NCBI GenBank assembly: GCA_008000375.1
Contig: SMOI01000270.1
Location: 1 to 44,072, forward strand
Direction: 5' to 3'
From: Poteriospumella lacustris
Taxonomy: Eukaryota > Sar > Chrysophyceae > Chromulinales > Dinobryaceae
DNA length: 44,072 nucleotides
This document shows, piece by piece, positions 29,298 to 39,634 of this stretch (position 1 is its first letter; the number at the start of each line of letters is the position of its first letter). The translations under genes and the position numbers were made by a program. The notes under the pieces were generated by a model. That model did not search any database and had not been told where the DNA came from. It saw only the letters and a list, made by a program, of their open reading frames with translations.

Positions 29298-31935
29298 CTA
29301 CAGCTGCACGTGGAAGGCGCGTCCGAGCGTATTCTGTACGGCGGCCAGCGGACCAACCGTCGCTGCCGTCGTCGGCGGCGGTGGCGGCGGCGATCCGGAC
29401 GACGCCGCCGCCCGAGCACGAATCGACCACTCGTACCACATCCGATCGCCATCGACACAGCGCCACATGTTCACGTCGACGGCATCGCCCGCACGGACCG
29501 AGACAGGGTGCGTCATGGGGAAATACATCGGAAACCACGAGAACATGCCCGGGGACAGGGTGCCAATCTGCTCGGGCACCGTCGAGAAGACGATGTCCTT
29601 GTACAACGTGCAATGGAAATAGCCTGCCACCCCGTGCAACGTCGTCGCTTGATCCATGACGAAAGAGACCTGACGCGATTGGTTGCCCAGGGCGATGATT
29701 TTCTGCTGTGACGACGACGATGGCGATGGCGATGGCGACGATGGCGATGGCGACGCAGAGGGAAACAGCGACGTGGCCGTCGGCACGTGGATGTCCTTCG
29801 CGTGCGATGGATGCACAAACTAACACAGCAGCAGTCGTCACCAACAATTAAATAAGAACACCACACACACGACACGACACAACACACACGTCGAACGTCG
29901 AACGTACCTGGAACACGGGTTGTGCCGCTCCCCCGTAGGTGGCGTGACTATGCAAATGCACGACGTACGGGTAGTCCAGACCCTGCTGCTGGAATTGATT
30001 CTTCCCGCCATGGTGACTGAACATCGTACGTGCTTGTTGCCAGAGACTACTGGCCGAGACAGGCACCAGATACGAGGTATACGATTGCGGAATCATGATC
30101 CCGTGACGCGGGTGCAAGGCGTGTTCAATCGCGTAGAGACACTCGGGCGAGGCTTCGTTGTCGGCAAAGGAACCCAACAATTCCGAGACGATGATGTGCA
30201 CACTGCCTACACCAATGGTGGCGGTGGTGGTGGTGGAATCCTCTTCACGGCTCGCTCCGGCACCTGCCGCCGCTGCTGCCGCCGGGACCGGGACCACACG
30301 CTCACGCATGTCACCTTCAATGATGCGTACGCGATTGTGGGTGGTAGGCTCCGTAATAAACTGGGCAAAACGATGACGCAAGGTACGCACGGCGTTGGGA
30401 TTCTTTTCAATGGCAATGACCTCCACGGGCACTTGATTGACCGCACTGGCGACCAACGACGACGCAATCAACGGTCCACGACCCGGTCCCACCACTAAAA
30501 TACGCAGCGGGGTCGTCGGTGTCACCGCTTTGCCCAACGTTTTCTTCAAATCGCGGGTCGCCGCAATCAACGCCATTTCATACCGTTGGTACTTGATGGG
30601 ATCTTCTTCCATCACCCGGTACGTTTCTAAATCTAAATTCTGATGCAGGGGATCCAACGGCGTTTGCAACTTGTCGCGAAAGGAAAACGAAAAGTTTTGA
30701 TCCAACAACAGACTCTCCGCGACGTCTTCGTCTTCCGCCAGCGGTGTTTCCCGCCACATCGCAAACTGGAATTGCAAACGCTGTAAAGCAACACTCAAGG
30801 CTTCACTGTCCATAAACGATTCGGGATTGTTGGGAATCTTATGCACCGCGGCGGGGACGATGATGAAATGCATTTTGAAGTCGAAAAACGTTCGCAAGAA
30901 GTCACCCACCATTTCCTCGCTGGGAATGAACTTCGTCACCGCTTGACGCGATGTTCCTGCTGAGGTAGATCCTTTTCCTTTGGTTTTCTTGTCCTTGGGA
31001 GGGGCCGTAGGAGCGGCAGCGGTGGTGTCGCTGCCCAGCAAATGCTCCGAATCCAACAGCACCGCCTTGATCGGCTCTGCCAGCCATCGTCGAATTTCTT
31101 GGGCGTCAAAGACTTTGGCGCCATTGGTAACTTCTACAGCATCTAAGGCGAGGAAAACGTGGGTGTGATGGTCGATACCGTGACGAATCGCGTCCCACAG
31201 TTGCCACTGGTCCATCGGGATACGGAGCCACAGCTGCGGCGCTGTCGGTGGGAACTTGCTAAGCATATTCGTTATCATTCGACAGACTTGCATCAATTGC
31301 CAGCTATCTGTAGCGATAGACGGATGAATCTTGATCAAAACGGCTTGTAAACCCATGTGAGCGGCAAAGGCGTACTGACTGAACACGTTCTTCTCCACTG
31401 ACGACCATTGGGATGCGTCCACTGCCGGCAAGTCAAATTTACCCATGATCACACTGTTGAGTTCACCACTGTCCAATGATAATTGATCCAAAAGAGGAGC
31501 GGCGTGGTTCAAGTCCAAGCAAATGAAATTGAGCTCTGATTCGTACATGAGACTTTGCAGTGCTTCGATGTCCCCCGGATACTGCGTCCCTGCATCAATA
31601 CCCACCGCGTAGCCCTCTGCAGGCCGAAATCCATCATCACTTCCTTCTTCTTCGTCATCTTCATCATCGTCACCTTCAGAGTCACCTTCCTCGTCGTCCT
31701 CACTGCCGTTCTCATCTTCGTCGCCTTCCTCCTCCTCCTCATCCTCCTCATCGTCTTCATCCACCTCTTCATCATCGCTTTCCTCATATCTACCACTGCG
31801 CTGCACATGCTCATCGAATTTTCCCCGTTTAACAGCCTTTCCCGATGTTGGTGCTAACGGTCGTTTGTTGCCGGTAGCATTTGCAACTTTCGCCGGCTGC
31901 GGCGTTGCTTGTTTCTTTGCCTGATTACGACCCAT
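29298..31935 (-). CDS. PRMT5: PRMT5 type II protein arginine methyltransferase
   Basis: Two exons on the minus strand, 31935-29908 and 29819-29298, with an 88-nt GT-AG intron in phase 0, give 849 residues. PRMT5 makes symmetric dimethylarginine on histones, Sm proteins and others. An N-terminal TIM-barrel-like region is followed by DPIKYQRYEMAL, the AdoMet site VVGPGRGPL (about residue 483), EKNPNAV, EGDMRERV and the double-Glu loop SELLGSFADNE (about residue 582). The C-terminal beta barrel has GVAGYFHCTLY, SPGMFSWFP and MWRC...WYEW. Unusual features are an extended N-terminus with about 55 mostly acidic residues after a basic stretch, a Lys-rich insert in the barrel, and Ala/Thr and Ser-Pro inserts in exons 1 and 2. 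Confidence 0.95.
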
Positions 31936-32355
31936 GATTTCAATTCAATGCAATCCCAAAGTTCACAATCCAAAATTAGCATGTGGCTTTTCCCCCTTGT
32001 GCAAAGATCTGGTCCAGTTTTAGTTGGTTGGCGATACGTCGTCGGGAGTCGGGAGGCTCGTCGGAGGTTGGTTGGTCGAGGGGCTCCTCCGCCCGTTTCA
32101 GTTTAGGAGACTCGACGACGGTTACATTTCATCGCGATGCGACGATGAGAATGAACAAACAGTAACAGAGTCTTTCTTACCACCGACCTCGCGCACCTGC
32201 ACAATCAATGCCCATTCAGAATCTATGCATCTATATCGTGGAAATTGATTGCTCAGTGTGAGAAGTTCATTCGATACGAACGACAGTTTTATTCGATTTT
32301 TGTGACCTGCGGTTGGTTTGTGTCGACTGGCGGTTGACCGACTAGTTTTTCCCAG
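31936..32355. other. Divergent promoter region, PRMT5 and coiled-coil gene
   Basis: About 420 bp between divergent ATGs. No exon, RNA or clear core promoter element seen. Confidence 0.5.
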
Positions 32356-34469
32356 ATGGAACGAAGCAAATCGCAGAAAATGCCCATGGGTAACTTAAAG
32401 CCCATTGGATTAGCAGATTCCACTGTGAAAAAGAAAAAGAAGCGACCCCACAAGCTGCCAAAAATAAAGTCGGCGAAACTGACTGTAGAGAACCTCCTCG
32501 TGAAGAGTATCAGTTCCGTGGGTATCTCGGATACATTCACAGTTTCCAACGATAAAATCGAAACTTCCTTGAAGTATGAAAGGATGCGCGATGCAGATCA
32601 TCACAGCCATTGCAGCGATGACGAAGACACGCACAGCAATCACACCTTCTCTTTGACAAGTCCCGAGAAGTATCATTCAAGTGCTACTGCAGGAGATCTT
32701 AGCATCTATTCGCAGAGCGGAAGAGGTTCATCTATAGTCTCCTACGATGATTACTCACTGGGCAGCAGTGGATCCGTTCTGTCACAGCTGACAAGCCATG
32801 AACTGGTCGCTCAGATTAACCGACGCGCGTTGAAGAACCAACCTCCTCCTGAGTTCGTTCCGTCACTACGGACCATGGATCCAGGATTGTTGAGTTGGAA
32901 CCATCGCCTACCAGCCAATCACAATCCTGACAATCCGCCCATCAACATCGTTGCGTGTCAGGTGCCCCTCGAAGTCATTTTGGCCAAAGCCGATCGCCGC
33001 ATTCGTCGACGGGCCAAGATTTGCAAAGAACGTGAGAAAATCCACAAAACACGTGTACACGAATTGGAAGAATCGTTGGAATTGAAGAGAACCCGAGCAG
33101 AACGTATTGCTGCGAAGTTGGCGGCACAACAATTCCAGTGCAGCTGGATGCGGATGTTGGTCGTTGGGCGTTATTTGGCCAAGATACGGCCCCAATACGA
33201 ACACAGTCTACGTATGCAGCGTGATTGGTGGAAAGCAGTATCTTCCGCACGGTTAGTGCAGAAGTTATTTTTCCGTTGGTATTATCGGGAGATTCGTGCG
33301 CGATTGCAGCGGAAATATCTCGGTGCCTTTGGTCGCGTGGAATGTTCCATGAAACTGCATTTGCGTATCTTTCGCAAACGTATGGCCATCAAGAAACTCA
33401 AAACGTTTCTCGTGGAATTCAAGGGACAGCATAAGGTAAGAGAGAGGAAGAGAGGTGGAAGGACGAGAGAAGGAAGTTTCGCTGACGATGAGCGTGTGTC
33501 CTCTGTTGTCGCTGTTTTCTGTAGATGTCGGTGGTTGTGCATCGGTTCTTGCATTCCGTACGGAAAATTCAACGCAACATGCGTGATTTCATTAACTGCA
33601 AATTGGCCAAGGTGGTGGTGTTGGGGAAGATATGGGACAAAATCGAGTTGAGTTTCATTCGGAAGAAACTCGAGCAGCGCAAGGCGCGTATCGCCGGCAC
33701 GATGATGTCGAAGAAGTCGTTGGACAAAGATTTGAAGTCCATGAATTCCAAAGCCTTGGATGAAATAAAAGACAAAGAGCGGGAATGGCACAAAATCCAT
33801 AAGCAAATGGAGAAAGTCGTGCATGGCTTGCGAGCGACCGGTGTGATCGTCGAAGAAACCGAAGAACAAGTCATCGACAAGTTGCGTATCCCGGAAGCGA
33901 CGAAACATGAAATTCTACGTTCTCTGTTGGAGAAATTGGTATGTCTCGTCTTGTCTCGTCTTGCCTTTGTGTTGCTTCCTTCTTGGCTGATTCGATTCTA
34001 TGTGGTTTTTGTTTGGTTGGTTGGGTGTGTGTGTGTGTGTGTTTACAGCGCAAAGCATTTTATTCCGATCAGCGCACCCAACTGAAGAAGAAAATCGAAC
34101 AAGACTCGGTACGTTGGCTCTTTTTGAATGCCTTCTGCTGTGTGGTCCTGCAGCTGTCTTATTGCGAGTCTTATCTTATCTTATATTGTGTAGTGCTTCA
34201 ATGAAGCGCATGCGGCGAATCTACTGCTGGGAGATGGCAAAGAAGTCATGCGGCTGTTTCGGGAGAAGTTCAACAAGAAACTCGTCAATCTCCAGTACAA
34301 GCCTTTCATGCTCTTCAGGTAAGTAGTGGATTAGGGACAGTTGGATATCAAGTATCGTAACTGTGTTTTGTGAAACAGCTCGCTGGACCGTCGGTTGATC
34401 TTCGAGAAAGTCAAGGAAGCGCATACGACCCGAGAAACCTTCAAAATCAAAGTTGACAAGTTCTCGTAA
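32356..34469 (+). CDS. Basic coiled-coil protein of unknown function
   Basis: Five exons: 32356-33435, 33525-33938, 34049-34108, 34194-34318 and 34379-34469, with introns of 60-110 nt, give 589 residues. The frame is continuous across every junction, so the gene is real. The N-terminus is Lys-rich (KKKKKRPHKLPKIK), then Ser-rich. From about residue 200 it is almost wholly helical and strongly basic, with repeated aromatic-basic units such as WMRMLVVGRYLAKI, LVQKLFFRWYYREIRARLQRKY and VRKIQRNMRDFINCKLAK. These resemble degenerate IQ-type helices. The C-terminal part has DKELREWHKI-like coiled coil and ends in a LDRRLIFEKVKEAH helix. A cytoskeletal or calmodulin-binding role is possible, but I cannot name a family. 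Confidence 0.75.
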
Positions 34470-35236
34470 ACCCACACTTCTTTCTTGTTGTATGCAGCGC
34501 TTGTCGGAATCGGAAATATTTCTATGCGGCGCCTTGTGTCTTCTACACTCTCCACTGTCTCATAATTTCACAACACTAGAGACATTTTCTTTCTCTACTT
34601 GCTCAGTGCTTTGGTACTGATTCTGTTTGTCTGTTGTTTGTAGACGTGTGTGTATATTTCTGGCATATTTGTTTGTTTGTTTTTGCTATGTTTATTTTAA
34701 AAATTGACTCAAATTGCCAACCTATCTGGACTCTATTCGTGTCCCCGTTTACTGTTGCTAAACCATCCCCCTATAACTATACTTCTCACACACATATGGC
34801 GCCTTGATGTTGACAATCACATTTCAGTATGCATGAGTACTGCTGATCATTCGTCTGCTTGATTGGGAATGTTGGATTCGTCATGAATCACGCGGTCAGG
34901 GCACGTGCACCGCTGAAGGTCCTTGTTACCGATTCTGTCCAGTTATCTCGGTCAAGGGCAAAAGAAAAAGTTGGAAAAAGGTGGAGCGTCATTTTCGATG
35001 GTGTAAAAGAGATTGCCATTGGCTTTGCACGTCATATAGATATTTTAAAGTGATGGAATTCGACACTTTTCCAGATGACCAATACGGGGCTGCACTGCTG
35101 CCACCAACTGGAGCCATTTTTGTAACGCCTTTTTCCGAGCTGAAGCGTCCAACCGATTATCGGTCATCGATCAGAAGTCTGCTGGTCTTTTGAGCGAACA
35201 GATCAGAAAAGTGAACAACTTTGTCGTTGACTTTGA
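34470..35236. other. Region between coiled-coil gene and mnmE
   Basis: About 765 bp. The first 330 bp is T-rich and looks like 3' UTR. From 34833 to 35193 one plus-strand frame stays open with a Cys/aromatic-rich sequence (listed separately). Confidence 0.5.
34833..35193 (+). other. Open Cys- and aromatic-rich frame without a start codon; possible exon or gene remnant
   Basis: About 119 codons follow a TGA at about 34833 and end at TGA 35191-35193. Its first half carries nine cysteines with basic and aromatic residues, in patterns such as CTAEGPCYRFC and WCKRDCHWLC, suggestive of a zinc-binding fold. The only in-frame ATG is late (35053), leaving 46 codons. It could be an exon of an undetected gene, a decayed gene or chance. 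I recognise no family. Confidence 0.25.
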
Positions 35237-37215
35237 ATGTATCTTGGTGTATTGGTCAAAAGGGGTTTAAGTTTCTTCGTGAGTTGGCTTCTGTTTGCAT
35301 CCTCTTCGGCGATGTTGTGGCGAGGATCAACACGAACGAGATTGCTTGCAGCAGTGGGTGCTTCTCGGAAGTTATCTCTGCAAATGAATCGGTTAGAGTC
35401 CATGGGAAACTCGGTCAGAGACACCATATATGCCTTGAGTTCGGGTTCGATGGCCGTCAGCGGTGTTGCTGTGGTGCGAATATCAGGTCCACTGGCCTCC
35501 CCTACTCTACAAAGCCTTATTTGTCCGAACAAGCAAAGCCTTTCTTCCTTACCTACTCCACGAGCTGCATCTTTGAGGCCTTTGTACTGCCCACTTACTA
35601 AGGAAATGCTTGACAAAGCATTGGTGCTGTGGTTCAATGGCCCCAAAAGCTTCACCGGCGAAGACGTCGTTGAACTACATTTGCATGGTAGCCGAGCGGT
35701 AATCTCTAGCGTCTTTGAGGCTATGAATCGAATTGGGGAGACTTTGAACCAGGGAGTCATTCGACCTGCAGAGAAAGGAGAATTCACGCGACGGGCCTTT
35801 GAAAATGGCAAAATGGATTTGACGGAAGTGGAAGGACTCAACGATCTCCTGCACGCGGAGACCTCCGAACAACGGAAACAGGCACTGCGACAAATGGAAG
35901 GTGCTTTAAAAGTAAAATATGATGAATGGAGGTAAGCCAAAACACTTTTCTATCGTTTTCCATGCAGTTAACACTTCCCCCTGCTCTTGCTTATGCTATT
36001 GCGCGCGTATCGCCCCAACCGATGGTGATATCGACACAGAGGTGTCCTGATGAAATGCTTAGCACACACCGAAGCAGTGATAGATTTCGGTGACGATGAT
36101 CGCGAAGATGATATTGACGATGGCGCAATGACCGCTTTGTACCCCCTCGTCCGCAAGATGCGCGATGAGTTGTTGCATCACTTGGATGACAACCGACGGG
36201 GGGAGATCATTCGGGAAGGCGTACAAATCGCTCTCGTGGGTCAACCGAATGCCGGGAAATCATCGCTTATGAATGCGCTGGCACGACGACCAGCTGCCAT
36301 TGTTTCGCCTGTCGCTGGGACCACACGAGACATTGTCGAAGTTCGTATGGACATCGACGGTGTACCCTGTATTGTGCGTGATACCGCAGGTTTACGGACG
36401 GATACCAATGACCCCATTGAACAAGAAGGAATCAGACGGGCCAGGTAACGATGGATTTTGCGTTTTGTTTTTCTTCTGCGTGTGCTACGACGTGTTCCAT
36501 AACCAGTCTGGGGGGGGGGGTTCGCACTGTATGGCAGGGAGGCGCTGGAACAAGCGCAAATTCGTATTTTCGTGGTGGATCCCAGTTCCTCCGAGTCGAT
36601 TGAGGTATTACCAAGTGCTTTGATTCTGCCTGTGTTCTCACTGTTTCTTCACGACGTTTCCTCGTTCACGTGTAGACGGCGATGCAGCTGTACCGAGAAC
36701 ACATAACACCGACAACGGTACCCGATGGAGACCGTCCCGATGGTCCTGTATTCGCCAAGATGCTTGTTTGCAATAAAATGGATTTGTTGACAAAGTCCTC
36801 TCCTCCTCCACCACCATCGTCAGAGGAAGAGGCTGTGTTGTCATCGCATCATCCGGTGTTGCAGACGTTGCAGACGGCGACGGGGTTGATGCCGTTTACC
36901 ACGTCGTGTGTGCGCGGAGAAGGCTTAACGGCCTTGGAAACTGGGATCAAGCAAGAAATCGATCGCTTGCTGCAACGTTCTGCTTCCTCGTCGTCGTCCG
37001 CTGCAGAGAGTGTGTTGATCACCCGTGAACGACATCGTGGACATGTCAAGCGCTGCATCGGCCATTTGAACCATTTCCTCAGTGGCTATTTGCCCATGGA
37101 CGCGGCAGCAGAGGAACTCCGCTTGGCAATGATGGAAATGGGCAAGGTAACCGGTCGAGTGGACGTAGAGGAACTGTTGGACATCATTTTCCGTGATTTT
37201 TGCATCGGCAAATAG
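35237..37215 (+). CDS. mnmE: MnmE/TrmE/GTPBP3 tRNA-modifying GTPase, mitochondrial
   Basis: Four exons, 35237-35931, 36040-36444, 36538-36604 and 36676-37215, with introns of 108, 93 and 71 nt, give 568 residues. MnmE with MnmG (GTPBP3 with MTO1) installs the carboxymethylaminomethyl or taurinomethyl group on wobble U34 of mitochondrial tRNAs. A hydrophobic, Arg-containing N-terminal extension of about 60 residues could be a targeting peptide. The folate-binding N-domain begins DTIYALSSG and has FTGEDVVELHLHG and RPAEKGEFTRRAFENGKMDL. The G domain shows GQPNAGKSS (G1), VAGTTRD (G2), DTAG (G3) and NKMD (G4). The C-terminal FCIGK keeps the invariant Cys. A Ser/Pro insert follows NKMD. Confidence 0.95.
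36510..36520 (+). repeat. G11 homopolymer in mnmE intron 2
   Basis: Eleven consecutive G, 17 nt before the AG acceptor, in place of a pyrimidine tract. Confidence 0.7.
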
Positions 37216-37262
37216 CTAGCTAGCGAATGGCGGTGTTTGATTGAACGATGGAGGATCTATTG

Positions 37263-37270
37263 TGTACATA
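37263..37270 (+). promoter_or_regulatory. Candidate PUF element in the mnmE 3' UTR
   Basis: TGTACATA, an exact UGUANAUA match, 47 nt after the stop codon. Confidence 0.45.
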
Positions 37271-37306
37271 CGACAGCGGATACGAACTGAGCTACTACTA
37301 TTAAAC

Positions 37307-37314
37307 TATTTACA
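37307..37314 (-). promoter_or_regulatory. Candidate PUF element, Hsp70 3' UTR
   Basis: TGTAAATA on the minus strand, 95 nt past the Hsp70 stop. It lies in the 195-bp convergent gap that also carries the mnmE site on the other strand. Confidence 0.35.
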
Positions 37315-37409
37315 GTGAGTTTTTCTTTCTTACATACCAGCCTAACTATAGCAGGGTGCTGTGTTCGATGCTGGATCAGATCAGATAAGATCAGATCATC
37401 CACACAAAA

Positions 37410-39203
37410 TCAGTCGGTGGTGTTTGGTCGTTTCGCAGCCACTCGCTGCTGTCGCAGCAGGTATTCTCGGACATCTTCATCCTCCTCCGCCACGATTCGG
37501 ATTTTTGTGGAAGATTGACGTTTGTGAGGGGAAGCGATGGTGGGCGGGTTGTTTCCCAGTAGAACATTCGGTGTCGGTGTAGGCTTCTGTTCCGCGTTGT
37601 CAGCAGCAGGGCTCAGCTGGCGGATGCGCATCTGATCGTCCTTGTTCAAGCGAAGAATTGCTGATTGCAGCGGAGAAAGCACGCGAAATCCGTCAATAGT
37701 TCCGTCCAAAACACCCGCAAGTATTCCTGCTCCCATGCAAATGGCTTCGTCGGGAGAAATGGAGCGTTTGGGATCAATGCCAGTCAATGTGCGGACAAGG
37801 CTCACTACGCACGGCATCCGCGAAGCACCACCCACGAGAATCACATCATCAATCATCTGGCCACTGGGAAAGACGGTCAGCGATGAATCTGATTGTTGAC
37901 GTTGCAACCGACGGATTTCTTTTTTCACTTGCCCCTCGGCTTTGTTCCGTTGTCGAGCATGGGTCCTGCTCTCTTGTTGAGCGCGGGCCAATGAACGTAA
38001 AGAAGCCTCGCTGAGTGCGTCTGCACCCTCTTCCATGCTTACACCCGATACCATGTCGTCATGCTCTGCTTCCGCATTCACGCCCAGTGATCCAGATTCA
38101 CCTGGGAGATTGATGCCGGCCATGATGGCCACCTCTCGAATGGGTCGCAACATTCGCGCCAACAGTGGTTGCATCAATGAATCAAATTTCCGTTTGGACA
38201 ACGGAATGTCCACCATCTGTTTGTTGATGGGGTGGGAAAAGATGACAGAAGATCCCTTTGATTGCTGCTTGGTCAACAAAATCTTTGCAGTACATGAGGC
38301 TTCCGTTAGCTCGCGTAGGAAGCGAGGCTGTTGCCTCAGTTCGGTCGCTTCCTCAGCAGTGAAGACCCCACTTTCATCCAAAAGCCAAGCGACCAGTGCA
38401 TTGTCGAAATCGTCCCCTCCTAAGTGTCCATCTCCACTTGTGGCAATGACCTCTACCAAACCGTCGCCGACCTCCAGCACGGATACATCCAATGTACCAC
38501 CTCCCAAGTCGATGACGAGTACTAGGCGTGGGGTATTGCTCAACAATCCGTACGCCATCGCGGCTGCCTCCGGTTCCTTCAATAATTTAACTTTTTTCAG
38601 ACCTGCTAAATATCCAGCACGCTCGGTCGCTTTCCGTTGATTGGGATCGAAATACGCAGGAACAGTAATCACCGCATTTTCCACCGGTTGTCCACCGTAG
38701 AAGTCAGATGCTCGTTTCAGCAGAACCTTCAGTACTTCGGCCGAAAGTTCTTCCGGAAGAAGGACTTTATTGAGTGCGGGGACATTGAAAGCACACAGAT
38801 TTCTCCCTTTGTCATCAACGTCAGCATGCGCAATCAACTTCGCTTTACCGAATATGGAAATGTCTTTCGTCTTCTTGGCATCGTCAAGATCTCGTCCAAT
38901 GAGGCGCTTAAACGAATGGAATGTATTTTGCACATTGCCTTTATAGCGCTCAGCGGCATGTTTTCCCACAATTACCTGCCCAGATGGCTCAAAGCGAACA
39001 AAGGACGGTAGAAGACGGTTGTCATACTCATCACTCAATATGAATGGCTTTCCATTCTTGACGACCGAAACAAGAGAAAATGTTGTCCCTAGATCAATTC
39101 CAGCTGATAAACGTTGTTTAGTTCCGATAATAGCTTCGATGCTATCCATGCAGTGCACGAGAACCATGACAATAATCACTGAGACAGTCTCTTTCCAACC
39201 CAT
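37410..39203 (-). CDS. STCH/HSPA13-like Hsp70, ATPase domain only
   Basis: Single exon, 597 residues from ATG 39203; the frame extends upstream to a TTG at 39248. Residues 1-24 form a signal peptide. The Hsp70 nucleotide-binding domain is complete: GIDLGTTFS (35-43), NAVITVPAYFDPNQR, VIDLGGGTLDVSVLE, GGDDFDNALV and VGGASRMPCV. The usual linker DLLLLDV and the beta-sandwich substrate-binding domain are missing; a 90-residue charged tail stands instead. An insert of about 70 residues (Ser/Glu/Arg-rich, with RNKAEGQVKKEIRRLQRQQ) interrupts the domain where HSPA13 also has one. HSPA13 is a microsome-associated Hsp70 without a substrate domain, so an ER-lumenal role is inferred. It converges with mnmE. 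Confidence 0.85.
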   Translation of the reverse strand: MGWKETVSVIIVMVLVHCMDSIEAIIGTKQRLSAGIDLGTTFSLVSVVKNGKPFILSDEYDNRLLPSFVRFEPSGQVIVGKHAAERYKGNVQNTFHSFKRLIGRDLDDAKKTKDISIFGKAKLIAHADVDDKGRNLCAFNVPALNKVLLPEELSAEVLKVLLKRASDFYGGQPVENAVITVPAYFDPNQRKATERAGYLAGLKKVKLLKEPEAAAMAYGLLSNTPRLVLVIDLGGGTLDVSVLEVGDGLVEVIATSGDGHLGGDDFDNALVAWLLDESGVFTAEEATELRQQPRFLRELTEASCTAKILLTKQQSKGSSVIFSHPINKQMVDIPLSKRKFDSLMQPLLARMLRPIREVAIMAGINLPGESGSLGVNAEAEHDDMVSGVSMEEGADALSEASLRSLARAQQESRTHARQRNKAEGQVKKEIRRLQRQQSDSSLTVFPSGQMIDDVILVGGASRMPCVVSLVRTLTGIDPKRSISPDEAICMGAGILAGVLDGTIDGFRVLSPLQSAILRLNKDDQMRIRQLSPAADNAEQKPTPTPNVLLGNNPPTIASPHKRQSSTKIRIVAEEDEDVREYLLRQQRVAAKRPNTTD

Positions 39204-39634
39204 TGTTCCTGGTCTCTTTGTCCACTGTACCTGATTGAATTTCACCAAATAAACAAATACGAAATTGTAGCTGATAAGAAGTTCATTTTAATAATGATTT
39301 CGAGCACCACCGGGGGTCAATCTCTCAGTAGTTGATGAATAAAGCAAGTTCAGTTCTTTCTCTCACGGCGGTGATGGTTCAGTCACCAAAAAAAGGGCCG
39401 TCGTCATCGTCATCCAACTGGACATGACGACGACGGCGGGGTGTTTCTTTTTTCTCGATGCTTGTGCCTTGTGCCAGGTGTTGATGATGATTGTTCTTCG
39501 ATGATTGAGTGAGAGATGTTTTCAATCGTAAGTGAGATAGGACACATCAGTCAATACTCACGTTCTTGGATTCTTCGAACAGGTTTGCCACTTCATTTGT
39601 CGCACCGTTCGATTTCAGCAGAGTTCTCAGAAGA
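39204..39634. other. Divergent promoter region, Hsp70 and TTC1
   Basis: About 430 bp between divergent ATGs. It has two adjacent inverted repeats at 39370-39437 flanking a short A run. No exon seen. Confidence 0.5.
39370..39437. repeat. Paired inverted repeats in the Hsp70/TTC1 promoter
   Basis: First hairpin: GGTGA with TCACC around an 8-nt loop (39370-39387). Second hairpin, 39397-39437: GCCGTCGTC pairs with GACGACGGC, and after a 3-nt bulge GTCAT pairs with ATGAC. They are separated by about seven A. Confidence 0.6.
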
